Positions 11,801-23,924 of a stretch of 64,000 nucleotides of DNA are shown one piece after another. Position 1 is the first letter of the stretch. The number at the start of each line of letters is the position of its first letter. The position numbers were made by a program, and so were the translations under genes. This stretch comes from Galerina marginata. Its lineage: Eukaryota > Basidiomycota > Agaricomycetes > Agaricales > Galerinaceae. The notes below the pieces were generated by a model. That model saw only the letters and a list, made by a program, of their open reading frames with translations, was not told the origin of the DNA and searched no databases. The DNA lies in the NCBI GenBank assembly GCA_023014335.1, contig JAECYW010000027.1, positions 186,001-250,000 of the forward strand, in the 5' to 3' direction.

Positions 11801-14325
11801 TGCAGATAAAGGTGTGCAGGATGTCGAGGTAATGGCCACTCTTGAAACGGCGCCGAGCATCTAGAAGGACTTGATAATATAAGCCATCAAGCAATGTTTC
11901 CTCAGGATTTCCTAAGTCAGAGACGAAAAGCGTGCTCAGGCGTTCCTCATGCTCCGCTGGCGCATACCCTTCTACATACTTCACCACAGTTGCGGCATAT
12001 ATAAACAAGCCAGCTGCCTGCACCGCAATTTTCTCTAATTCCGGACGGCCTACAGAGTCCCCAAGATAAGCGTTAAGGTAAGTTGTGATGTCGGCCTGAG
12101 CTTCCTCTACTGGAACTTGTTCGAGACGATAGGATTCCTTGTGCTCAAAGGACTCTACGTGGTCGACGAGCTTCTGGTCTGGCCGACTGGTAGCGAAGAA
12201 CTTGAGTCCACGTAAGCGATGCTTGTTAATGCAATCAAGCAAGTTGCGTAGAAACTCCGAACCACCTTGTCCATCTATTTCGTCGAGCGCGTCAATGACT
12301 ACAAGGAAACGGGCTGACTTCAACGGGTTTGCAGATTGAGCCAGTTTCCAAGGTTCGATAAGGAGACTCTCGAGCTGAATGCTGGAGTCCTGATAGATGG
12401 TGTCAAAGTCTCCAGAAGTACGTAAAGCTTCCGCGAATGCTTCATATCTGCGAGCAAGGTGATAAACGATGGTACGAATGATGCAGATTGCATTCTTCGT
12501 CTCTTCGAATTGGCGGGAGCAGAAAAAGTTGCCTCCCAAAACGATCGTGTCGTCTGCGTCGCCAGCGAACTCGAAACGGCGGGCGATGGTATAGGCGATG
12601 GTGCTCTTCCCAGATCCGGCCTGACCGAACAGCCAGAAGACACTCTGGCTTTCCGACGACTTATCATTGGCCCATTTCGTGATCTTGGCCAATATATCGA
12701 CGCGGGTTCCAGGCGTGCAGACTGCACGACGCAGCAACTGCTTTTGCTGACCCCCTAGTTTAAATTTGTGGTCAGCAATATGCGAAGCTTGGAGCTCTTT
12801 TAGAAGTAGTCGCTGTTAGAGATGAGTGTAGAAAGGGATTTGAAATGTGAGGTTACACACCCGCAGGTCCTCCTGAATCGCAATCACGGCCTTCTGGACT
12901 CGGAGACCGGTCACCACCTAGACCAATGACAGAAAGAATGAAAGAGGGAATAATAATAATTACACAAAGACGCACCACAAGTCGCTCTCTGGCCTGATTT
13001 ATACGTTCGAAAATCTCTGCGATCTGCCCTTTATCCCCTTCATAATCTGCGATCCTTCTGGCAAGGGATTGCTTCTGGATCTCAAATAAATTCACCAATT
13101 CGTTGGAAATAGTTCTGTTCTGTCGTCTACTCATTGATTGAAACACGGAGGAGAAGGTTGCTTACGTTCTAAATAGTCGCACTCCACGCATTTCTTCATC
13201 ATCATTCGGTTTCCAGCCAGCCAATGCTCCTTCCACCGCGCGAAGCTGATCCGCCGTCGATATTATCCGTCGATCGACTGCATCGGTATTTTCTTTCACG
13301 GCCTGTTATGCATGGTCAGTCGGACAACGATGTGGAGATCAGCGACGCACGTCTTTAATCTCCAAAATGATCTTTACAACCCCGAGGACTATCTTGGCAG
13401 GGTTTGTGTCCACAACCTCAGGCAGTCTCTTGAGAAGCGTCGCGGTGAAACTCAATGCGAGCCCAGCGATATTATTCGCAGTCAATCGAGCACGATTGGT
13501 CAGATTTTCTGGTGTCTCGGAAAGGTCGCCAACGGGTCCTGGAAGCGCATCAGAGGGTAAGCATACCAATGAACGATGAACTCGTACTACCAGATTGAGT
13601 GGAACTGATTGAGGTAGCGCCATCTTGAGTGGGATTGTTATGTTGATCTATGAACATCCGTCAATTTTATGGGTACCTTACGCTTTCAAAGTGTCGTACC
13701 ATGAGTTACTGCAGGTCCAGATAGGCCTGAACTTATCGAGAATCCTCTGGAATGATCTACAGGCTGGACTGAGCTCCTTAACTGGGACAACGATGAAATG
13801 AAAATACCTTGCTGGCTTGGAGTTGATGAACCAGTGGCGGGGTCTACTGATAGTTGCCCCGATGATACGATAGCGTGTTGAACTGGAGATAAGCCTCCAC
13901 CCGAATTCTCTTGTTCAGATGCAGAAGGCGCAGGAGAAGACGCCCGGCTATGGTTCCTGCTAAATGTGGCCTTGACCCATTTTTTCGGAAGCTGGAGGAA
14001 TCTCGTTGAGGACGCTTGTGAGGTCTGCGATTCTCCGTCAGGCATGTTGGTGAGAGGAAAAGATAGTAAACGTTGGGTTGGGCTGAGACCGTTCGTACTC
14101 GGTGCAACGCCGCTGGCCACGGCCTCCACGTCAATATTTAAGAACGAGTACAAGGCGTGTTAATTCCAAGTACATATGTCACGGGAACACGCTTTCTCGA
14201 GGATCTAGCTTACCGTTGATCCGAGGTTTCTACACAACATGGGCATTGGAGGACTGGTGACGAACGTAAGTTTGCTCTTGTTTACCAGTGTCGTCCATCA
14301 TGCGTCCTCGAAAGTTCTTGTACAT
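8876..14325 (-). CDS. NACHT-WD40 NLR-like protein (STAND NTPase)
   Basis: Nine proposed exons (transcript order): 14325-14286, 14253-14214, 14112-13710, 13647-13351, 13302-13166, 13126-12976, 12917-12861, 12812-11244, 11191-8876. All phases agree and give 1669 residues. The N-terminal 160 residues are Ser/Pro-rich with a CPCC motif. Residues about 180-400 are an alpha-helical region ending in CTPGTRVDIL. The NACHT NTPase follows, with Walker A GQAGSGKST at about 438-446 and Walker B VVIDALDEID at about 546-555. Residues about 970-1600 are 15 WD40 repeats of 42 residues, the last degenerate. STAND proteins of this plan act as ligand-triggered cytoplasmic switches; fungal relatives control non-self recognition and regulated cell death. 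A role here is inferred from architecture only. The first two 40-nt exons and hence the start are the least certain part. It is unbroken. Confidence 0.85.
9085..10985 (-). repeat. 126-bp tandem repeats encoding WD40 units
   Basis: Within exon 9 of the NLR-like gene, a 126-bp unit (42 codons) recurs about 15 times without frame breaks. Most units keep GHT at the start, VAFSSDD in the first strand, IVSGSDDKSVRVWD in the core and GEMLKVLE at the end. Differences between units gather at a few codons: after GHT, after the first strand and around DDK. Such close similarity between neighbouring units indicates recent unit exchange or duplication. Confidence 0.85.
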
Positions 14326-14499
14326 TGTACTCCGCTTGTAGGAGGATCTGAGAGAGATAACGATCAATAGGTGATGGGAATAATGGCTCTCGAAACTTGT
14401 AATCCAAAATCGAGACAAAGGTATATTCACTAAAAAAAGCTGACAAGGGAATCCAAAAGAGGCAATAATACCACTCGGAGCGAAATTGGGGTTTTGCCC

Positions 14500-17400
14500 A
14501 GACACTGAGACAGGCTCCTAGGGGAGTGTCTCCGGTCCTCCCACATATCAAAGGGAAAAACGTGGACTTCGGTATACAAACTGCCACGACCGATGATGGC
14601 GAGGAGGACTGCCCTGATAAATGGAGCATAAGCAATAGGTTCGAATACGTGAAAAATGGGATATTTACTTACTCAGAAACCTCCCCTCCACGGGACCTGC
14701 AGCTAGCACAGCCCAAACCCAATCTCTTCCCGTCCGTGAACACTTGTTCTGGCTCATGAGCATATTCTCCGCCCCACATCCACGCGCTCCCACATCCACC
14801 TACAGGCAGCAACGGAAGTCGCTTCTTCTCAACCCGTCCAGCCCCTAACGGTATCGATCTCCTTTCCTTCCTCTTCTGACCTTGACAGCCCCAGCTCAAG
14901 ATGCTTCACCGACGTCGAGCTCGTCCAGCTCCAAACGAATGCTTCGCGGTATTCTCGGCTCCATCTACGTTCGTACACTGCCCGAGCAGGCAGCGTCAGC
15001 GGCGTTGGCGTGAATCGCGATAGATCATCGCATGAGTTTGAAAAACTCGGGCGTTGTAGGGGAACCAGTGCGATTTACGTGGGCCTACGTCACTGACGGA
15101 CCATTCTGTTCTATTCAAGGGGAAGATGAGAGAGAAGACGAGGTTCAGGCATGCTATTATGGTGGTGCGGTACGGTGCAGACGGCCTGGGTTGGTAATGA
15201 CGAGGAGCAAGGATGTTGACGAAAATGAGGGTGGGGTGGATGCGAGTTCCAACGTGGAAGCTGATCTTACGAGCTGCATTACGAGGTTCCGAAGGACATC
15301 TGGTCGACAAGCAGAGGTGAATGAAAGTTCGCGTTGAACGTTGAGGCCCAATCCGCTGCCGCTGCCGCTTAATGTGACGTTTAAAATAGCGCGACAGGTG
15401 AGTGCGATATGAACGAAGGTCGAGGGAAAAGACGGTGGGTTCATGGATGCCGAAATATAAACCACCAAGGCCGACGATGGCGAGGCGAATCTCCTGAAGG
15501 AAAAGAAAACAAGAAAAAGGACTCAAAGATCTAAAAACGGGGTATTTCCAAGCTCAGGCCGTTCCTCGTCCTCAAGGGGGACGATGAGAAGCAGTTCTGG
15601 CGTGCGATGGTACTTCGGTGGGGTATGGACGGTGGGTGCGGTAACGATGGTGAGCCAGAATCATGACGAAAACGAGGGCAGGATGGAGGCGAGGTTACAC
15701 GTGGCACCTCACCTTGCACGGTCCGAGCAACAGCTGTCGACGAGCAGACCCGAATTAGTGTTGAGGTTGAACGTTGAGGTCTGGAGCACTGAGGCACAAA
15801 TCCCAATGGCGGTCGTGCTTTCACTGGAAGTCGAGCTCGAGCTCCCAGTGACGTCCAAAATAGTACGAGAGTCAAGGGCAATATGGACATTTGAAAGATG
15901 GAAGTCGAGGGAAGCAATGGTGGGTCTATGGACATCGACGTATGAACCAACACGACCGACGATGGCGAGCTGGATCGTCCGAAGGCTAAAAAAAAAAAGA
16001 CAAAAAGTCCGTTTTGATGGTTTAAAAGCCGATATTTGCAAACTCAGGCACCCGCCGCTGCCCGGCCAAGGACCGATCTTCTTCTGACCCTTCAAGCTTG
16101 CCCGTCAACGCAGATTTGAGTCCTAAATTCAGGCCGACGATAAGCCACACCTCCCTCCTTCTATGAGCCTCGCTTCTCACCATTAACTCCTCCAGCACCG
16201 CTTTCTATCTTTGTCGTCGTCGTTCCGAATTCTACCGCTCGACGGCGGGGAATCCGGATCACCCATAGGGAGTGCCGTGAGCCCGGTGGCCAAGCTCCGA
16301 ACTGGGCAGGAGGACGTTCAGAGAGAAGGTGTCCATGAACCGGGGGTGGGAGAGGACGGGGGAGGATAACGACAATGCCGTCGTCGTGCAGCAGCGTGAA
16401 GCTTGGAGGATTTAGGGCTGGCCAAAACATGTTGGACCGGCTCCGAATTGGGAGAGAGGACGTTCAGAGGGAAGGCGTCTCGGCTCCGGGCGGGAGAGAA
16501 GAGGATGACGATAACGAGAGCGAGGACGCCGTCGTCGTACGGCAGCGTGAAGGTTGGAGGGTTCGCAGCAGGCCAAGTGGAGAGGGACGAATTAGTGGAT
16601 TTGATGACGGTTGTCGTCCTGGGACAGGCTGTTGAAAGTAGGACATCCTTCATTGCGGTATTCATGCCCTCAGGCTGGACAACGGTGGCACGGTGATGCT
16701 GTCGTAGCGATCATGCAGCACCGAGAAGGACTAGAGTAGAAGATGAGCGACGTTCAAAGCAGGAGGGTTTTTAGGCGCATACACGTTGCTCTCAATGTCT
16801 GTCCAATGCTGTTCTGTTGAAGAGATAGGAGTGATCCAAAGAGCGTGGCAGCCACCACGTATGCAGCCTGTACGGTTGAAGAACCTACACCCTCCAAAGG
16901 ACGCTCCTACGATCCCGAAATTGGCGTCCTTGCCAAATCAGCGCACAATTCTGTGGAAGCGCCAATTCGGACGGGGTACATGATATAAGCTGAAAGAAGT
17001 CGAAGCCAACCTAGCGTTGTTGGGTAGATGAAGAGAAATTCTGGGGGCAGACCATCGTATGCGTCATTTGCCTACAATTTGCCTATCGTTTCGAGGAGAA
17101 GAACCGGAACACGGTCGCGGAAGTGAAGACACGCTTGGATTGTTGCTGTTTGGTCTGCATGCCAAAGCCACTCGGCCCCAACTACCGACCCGTTCCTGAG
17201 GCCTGAGGCCGTGCTAAATTCTTCAAAAATTCTCACTTACTCGTTGCTTACTCGTGCTGCCAGTGAGATGCAAGTAAGATGACTGCAATGTGGATGGGCA
17301 GACCATAGTCGTTTCCGCTAGATGGATTCAATTTGTAGGACTTCTGATTTCTCTGCCTTTTAAGTGGCACTTAATATTTCTTCCTCCCCTCGCTCCTTGT

Positions 17401-17900
17401 TTGCGTCCTATCCAGTCTCGATAATGGTCTTTCCAGCCTATTCTCATATTTTCGTCCGCCCTTAGTTTCCTCCCAGATTTCTTTCTGTCAACCTCCAAAT
17501 ATTCCTCTCATATATGGCCCTCATATTCTACGTAGTTACTGTAGAATCCACTCAGCGTATTTTTCCACACTCGAAGAATCCTACTCTGTTCGCCATCCTT
17601 TCTAATTTGTCCGTGTCCACTTGCATCTTCATCGATTTCGGTCGGTTCCTTAAATTACAAGTGCATAAAATGTGCACTCAAGTATGAATTTATTGGCACC
17701 GATTAATGTCTACCGTAATTGACTCGGAAAACATACAAAATGTTCAAAAGTGGCTCAGAAAACGGGTAGTTTCAGGCCGTACAAATAAATGTGGAGGTTG
17801 GCTACGTTGGAGAGATATCAATTTTGGGAACAGATGCTATATACCATAACAGTGGCAACCCGGCCATTCCTCCCTAAGATGGGCGTAGAGACAAAAGAAA
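14500..17900. repeat. Mosaic of decayed 0.4-0.55 kb modules (left block)
   Basis: Two related modules lie in tandem at about 15040-15500 and 15536-16090. Each ends in the string GACGATGGCGAG followed by a GATC-containing stretch and a poly-A-rich run. On the minus strand each shows the pattern LAIVG..G.Y.....PT..SLD. Bases about 16270-16420 and 16425-16600 are a second tandem pair, with GAGAGGACGTTCAGAG in each. Similar modules recur at 20.2-22.9 kb and 49.5-55.7 kb. No complete gene model emerges, and bases 17300-17900 show nothing recognisable. Confidence 0.55.
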
Positions 17901-18047
17901 AATAAAAAAGCTTCCAATTCGTTTTACACTCAGCAGGAACACGTCAGCATATCCATCGACGAAACCCAGGCTATGTGTACAAAGCCGATCAGGCAGGGGA
18001 GGCTGCCTGGATCAACTTTGATCACTACCCCACAAGTTTCAGGACAT

Positions 18048-18978
18048 GAGGTGACCTGCTCAGACAAATAAAACGACGGCTTGGAGATACACAGCGCGGA
18101 GCATTTTTTTCTAGATATTACCGTTGGCATTCGAAAGAAAATTCCAGGGAAATAAGGAAACGTACAGATGCGTCCTGAAATCCGGCAATATCGACCTGGT
18201 GGCTTATGAAAGTGCCGCCCGTGATAAGGAGATTCTGCGTGTTCGGAAAGAAACCTATTTCACAGCGATTACGTGCTAAGTATACAGTACAGCAAGCATT
18301 CACCGGAAATTTTACTTACCTGCCTCAAAACTGTGCTCAGTGCGGGCCCTCAAGGACCGACAAGCTACCATTTGGCCCTAGAAGAAGTCGCGGTAAGTCG
18401 CCCATGTAGATTAATGTACCAAAAATACCACATACGTTGAAGTCGCTCAGAAACATATCCATCTGGGTATTCAATAGCTTTCCGATCTCGGGGTCCATGG
18501 TGCCGTTCTCAAAATGCTTACAAGTTGCTTGGAGTATGCTATGAGAAACGGAGACTGATTCAGAGACAGTGAAACTTTTGGCCATCACTGAAAACAACGT
18601 ACCGTTTATAACCCTCCAGAGAACTGCTCAAGGAAAGTGCGATATTCATGGGGAGAGATCCTGCTTCACTCCAGACCCATGTTGACAGACCAGATATCCG
18701 TCGTAGGACATGTACTCGATTCTCATCTCCCTGCTAATAAAAGGACAGGAAGGTCAGTAATAGAGAGACGGTACAGGGTGATTGAAACAAACCTCCGTCA
18801 ATGAAACACGGCCGATTTCACGAGAGAGATTGAGAACTTCATATACAGCTTGAAGATAGGAGATTCCCACTTCTAGCTCCCCGCCAAATTGTGGCGCACT
18901 TCTATGAAATTGAGGATTGGGTGAAGGTTTAAAACGTGCACGAGGGCGAGGCTCAGGTATGGTTCCTTGAGCTTCCAT
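18048..18978 (-). CDS. Small gene or remnant resembling agaricomycete NLR N-termini
   Basis: Minus-strand exons can be traced at 18978-18793 (62 codons from ATG), 18733-18603, about 18570-18436, 18377-18320 and 18254-18166, with a short last exon to about 18068. Phases agree between most of them, but the join between exons 2 and 3 would need a 28-nt intron, so the gene may be damaged or wrongly modelled there. The fifth exon encodes FFPNTQNLLITGGTFISHQV. A GG-T/Q-F motif in such a context is common ahead of NACHT or kinase domains in agaricomycete proteins; this comparison is from memory. No NTPase domain follows, so the product would be a short stand-alone protein or a truncated relic. A decayed second copy lies at 59205-59580. 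Confidence 0.4.
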
Positions 18979-21900
18979 ATCGAAATGACAAAGTAGGATG
19001 GCTATGGTGGGGATTGGGGATTATATATTTTGGTGGAGGTACAGGTTAACTGGATCGATCAAAATTTGATGTTCACCGCCTCATCTACTGCTCGTACTTG
19101 TATCTGTCAGCGCTCACGAAAATAATCTGCGGCCCTTCAAGCTCCTGTGACTACCCAGTGAGCCTCAATGACAGACAGGCTTCCATTACTATTGAATGAT
19201 GATCAGAATTTATCGCTTATCTGTAGTCGCTATGGCACTGATGAAGGCCGAGGATTGGTCGCAACACAGAGACTTGTCGTCCAAGGATTCTAACAAAAAT
19301 AACAGAGCTGGCAAGCAAATGCGTTGAGAGTGCCAACCGACGACAGCCAGGGATTCAGAGCAACGGCTGTGCTCGTGTCCTGATAAAAACACTGAGGAAT
19401 GTCAAGTGTAGTGGATTGTCTGGTACAAACAGATTTGAGACGATGCAATGATTTCTAACCCGTTGGGATAGGTCTATCACTCGCTATCTCCCATTTCATA
19501 GGACTCTCGAGTGTAAATTTCATTGCCGAATACGTTCAAAGAGACACAAGCGGACTACATCGGGGCTGTATAGCTTGATACAATAAATGAACGAAGCGTT
19601 AGGCGAACGACAAAAATGTGGGCCGCCTGACAGCCTTCTGGGCAAGTTTAAGCAATCGCATCTAACCCGCCGTCGAGGGTTGAAAATTGAGTGGTGGCAT
19701 GAGCAGCAGCAGTCGACGAATAAACGTGCACCATAGTCGAATCGCAGCACCAAGAACGCCGGGGTACGGCCCTGCTCACGCTTGAAGATGTGTTCGAAAT
19801 GCGGTCGGCAGCTGAGGATTGAAAGCGGAAGTCGGCTCCAGAAGGGTGAAAGGGGTGATATTGAACGCTGAACTTTGAGGCCAAGGGATTATGCGAAGCA
19901 CGGGGCGCAGGGTGGAGGGCAATGGCTGTCACATCTTCATTAGGTGCTGGACAGGGAGTTCGAGGTTAAAATTTCAAGAACATCCAGCAAAAGAGGTAGC
20001 GCTAGAGTCTCAGGTGGATGAAAAGCACGACTTCGCAGCAACTGAGGCGGGCATCGGTGGCATATGATGCACCTGATGAGCTTGCATGATCGAGGGCGAC
20101 GCGGGGAAGCCGCGAGACGTTCTGATCAAAGACTGTGCATGCAGACATCAGTGACACGTATTCCTCCACACACTCCAAAAGACACACCTACTGCGAACTC
20201 AGTATCGGCCTTTCTAATAAATCTTAGAGCTAACGGTGACTTTCAAGATCGGGACAGTCGAGGGCGATATGAACATTCGAAAGATGGAAAGCGAGGAAAG
20301 AGATGTTGCGTCCATGGTCGTCAATATAAAAACCAACAGTATTGACGATAGCGAGGCGGATCATCCGAAGGCAATGAAGACAAAATCTGTCTCGACGAGT
20401 TGAATGAAAATGGGGTATTTCCAAATTCAGGCACCCGCCGCCCGCCGAGGCAAGGACAAATTTGCGTCCAGTCCGTTGACCGTCAATGGAGATTTGAATA
20501 CCACATCCACTCCAACGGTCAGCCACACCACACCCAGAAGCTTTCCTCCTCCACTGCCCCCTCCAGCATCGTTTTCTATCTTCATGGTCGTTCCCAATCC
20601 CGATGCTACCGCCCGGCGGCGGCGGAGCCAGGGTGTGAGGCTTGATCACTGGTACGGAGTACCGTGAACCTGCAGCCCGCTCCGAACTGGGCGAGAGGAC
20701 TTTCAAAAGAACGCCTCAATGAACTCGCAGGCTGGAGAGGGGGAGATAACGAGAACGAGAACGCTGTCGAAGTACGCCAGCGTGAAGATTGGAAACTTCG
20801 TAGTAAAAAGTCATGCTGGGACGAACTGTTGAAGGGTTGACTTCCCTGAGCCTTGATCATCATATTTACTCATGCCGTCTTCATGGGTGACGGTGGCAGG
20901 TAATAGAGTCGACGGTCCAGCATCATCGATAACAGCTGGATTAGTGAGAAGATGAGCGATGTTCAGTACAGGAATATTTGTAGGCGCATACATGTAGCCC
21001 GCTCTCTTGGTCGACCAGTTAGCAAGTCTCTGAAACGATAATGCTTCGTGGTCTGGAAAAAGAGGTGTGTGAGTGTAATGATGCGAAGAGACTAAGTGAT
21101 TCACTTACTTCTAATAATGGGGTCCATCGGAAGCGATAAAAAACGTTGGCTTTGGAACCTGTGGACATCACAATCGATAGCTCCAACCTTCCATGCCCCG
21201 AGATACTCGTCCACAGCAACGTTCGACTAGTATTTCAAAGTTAAACTAGCAGTGCAGTCGGCGTCGGCGTCGGCTTGGTAGACAGCACGAGGTCGAAAAA
21301 TCCAACCTTTCGGACGCGAACCAGCTCGAGTTATGTAGATGACAGGCCTTTCTTTCCTCGTCTCCAAAATGGAATACGAGAAAGAAGAAGCAGTCCTTGT
21401 GAGCGATAGTTATCGGGTGGGTGGACAGCCTGAGTCGATGACGTTAAGGAACGAGAACGTTGACGAAAACGAGCGCGGGATAGAAGCAAAGTCACGCGTC
21501 GTAGCCGATCTTGCAGGCCGGCTGAGAAACACCAGTCGAAGAGCAGACGTGAATTGCTGAGGACGTTGAGGGCCGTGGTTCCGCTGGCGCTGGAGCTGGA
21601 GCTGAAAGTGACGTCCAAAATGGTGCGACAATTGAGGGCGATGTGGACGTTTGGAAGATTGAAGTCGATGGAAAAGATGGTGGGTCCATGCACGTCAATG
21701 TATGAACCAACATGACCGACGATGGCGAGCTGGATCGTCCGAAGGAAAAAAAAAAGGCAAAGAATCTGTTTTGACGGCTTGACCATGAAAACCGGTATTT
21801 CCAGGCCGGCAGGCTATTCTTCCTCTCCTCATTTCAAGGCGCAATCTAAAAGAGAAGACGAGGTTCTGGCGTGTGATAGTAGCTTGTGCGGTGTGGGAAG

Positions 21901-23924
21901 AGGGATAGCAACGATGAGGAGCGAGAACGTTGACGAAAACGAGGGTGGAATGGTGGTGAAGTTAAACGTGGCACCTCATCTTGCAGGCCGTCTTATGACG
22001 AGCTGAGCAACAACTGTCGACGAGCAGACGCGAATTAGTGTTGAGGTTGAACGTTGAGGTCTGGAGCACAAATCCCAATGGCGGTCGTGCTTTCACTGGA
22101 AGTCGTGTTCGAGCTCGCAGTGACGTCCAAAATAGTACGACAGTCGAGGCGATATGAACATTTGAGAGATGGAAGTCGTAGGAGAAAATGGTGAGTTCTT
22201 AAATATCAATGTATGCGCCAACAGGTCCGACGACAGCGAGGGATCGTCCGAAGGAAAAAAAATCCGTTTTGATGGCCTGAAAACTGGTACTTCCAAACTC
22301 AGGCACCCGACCTAGGACCAATGATCTTCTAGTCTTCCGGCTTGCCCGTCAACACAGATTTGAGTCCTAAATTCAAGCCGACGATAAGCCACACCTTCCT
22401 CCTTCTATGAGTCTCGCTTCTCACCATTAACTCCTCCAGCACGGCTTTCCGTCTTCGTTGCCGTCGTTCCCGATTCCACCGCTCGGCGGCGGCGGCGGCA
22501 GATCCGGATCACCCGCACCGAGCACCGAGAACCCGCTGGCCAAGCTCCGAACTGGGCGTAAGGACGTTCAGAGAGGTGTCCATGAGCTCGGGGGTGAGAG
22601 AGGAGAGGAGAAGATAACGACAACGCCGTCGTTGTGCAGCAGCGCGGAGCTTGGAGGGTTTATAGCTGCCCAAAACATGTTGGGCCGGCTCCAAATTGGG
22701 CGAGAGGACGTTGCAAAAAAAGGTGTCCATGAACTCGTGGACGGGAGAGTTGAGGATGACGAAGACGAAGACGCTCTCGTCGTATGCCAGCGTGAAAGTT
22801 GGAGGGTTCGCAGCAAGCCAAGTGGAGTGACGAATCTGATGACAGTTTTAGTGCCGGCAAGACATCTTTCATCGTGGTATTTATGCTCTCAGGCTAGCCA
22901 ACGGTGGCAAGGTCATGCTGTCGTCGTGATCATGCAGGACCGAGAATAACGGAGTCTGGAGTAAAAAATGAGCGACATTCAAGACGGGAACGTGTTGGAG
23001 CGCGTACATGAAGTGCTCTTGGTCAACGTCGGGTCTAACGAGGTCTGGGTTAGGGTTTGAACCAGCGTATGTAGTCTGGAGGGTTACCAATCACGTTGGC
23101 GATCGCAGTCGAGGCAAAGAACCAGCGACGAACCAAGCACGAGCAGTGTCTTCTTCCAGTGTCTTCTTCCTGGCGCGTTCCATGACCGGTCGACCCCTTC
23201 AGCTCCAGGGCCTCGTCCCCCAGCTTCTCCGCGCCTACCCATCGTCCCAATCCTTATTGCTCCCCATTGTCGGATGGCCAGCTTCCAGAGACCAAAAGAT
23301 GGTTGAAAAGGGTTAACATTGAAACCTGAAAGTAGAGGCTGGAGGAGGATGCCGTGTTCTCGAAGGGAAGTTCGAAATTGTATCCAGGATCGCCGAGTAA
23401 ATGAGACGCGTCTCAGAGGTGGAAATCGCCGCCACCAGATCGGTCGGGCTCGGGCTCAACGCGGCGCGGGAAGCAGGGGCGGAGGTAATCTGGTCGATAA
23501 CTGGGTAAGTATCAGTGACACATATCCTTCTACACTATCTAAAAGATACACTTACACACTCGGTTATCCTACCAATCAGCGCGGAAATACTGTTGTAAGT
23601 CTTAAGGCTTAACGATCCCGTATCCGAGTCCGAGAAAGAGCGTGCTTGTGGAAGCTGAAAAAAATTCGTTAGTTATGGTGGATAAAAGACGAGGAGGACC
23701 GTCGTACGGGTTGGGGTAACATGAAGATGGCGGGAGAATGTCGGAGGGAAGTTGACATAAAGAAGGCGATCGTGTAGAGTATCATGGGGCTGACATTGAT
23801 GGCAAAAATAGAGGCTACACCAAGTTGTTGGACGTCGCATGCCCGACCTGGATTCCCATGATCGACCTATATCAGAAGGTGCATCGAATGGTTACCCACC
23901 AACTCTTTCACATCGACAATTGAC
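18979..23924. repeat. Repeat mosaic, partner of 59.6-61.5 kb
   Basis: No gene supported. Bases about 20840-21330 match 59840-60270, sharing AAAATCCAACCTTTCGG and ACAGCACGAGGTCG/ACAGCACAAGGTCG. Bases 22880-23650 match 60700-61440 and, more distantly, 51120-51650 and 55910-56400. Two LAIVG-type modules lie in tandem at about 21340-21790 and 21790-22300, and a pair of GAGAGGACGTT modules lies at 22540-22830. Bases 19000-19640 show nothing recognisable. Confidence 0.5.

Noticed and set aside
12320..12758. ORFs of 135 and 99 codons over the NACHT exon
   Set aside because: They overlap the NACHT exon in other frames, which carries clear Walker motifs.
15584..16095. ORFs of 167 and 128 codons on opposite strands
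   Set aside because: They lie in decayed repeat modules. The minus-strand pattern is reported as a module signature, but no start, splice set or stop is shared among copies, so no gene is called.
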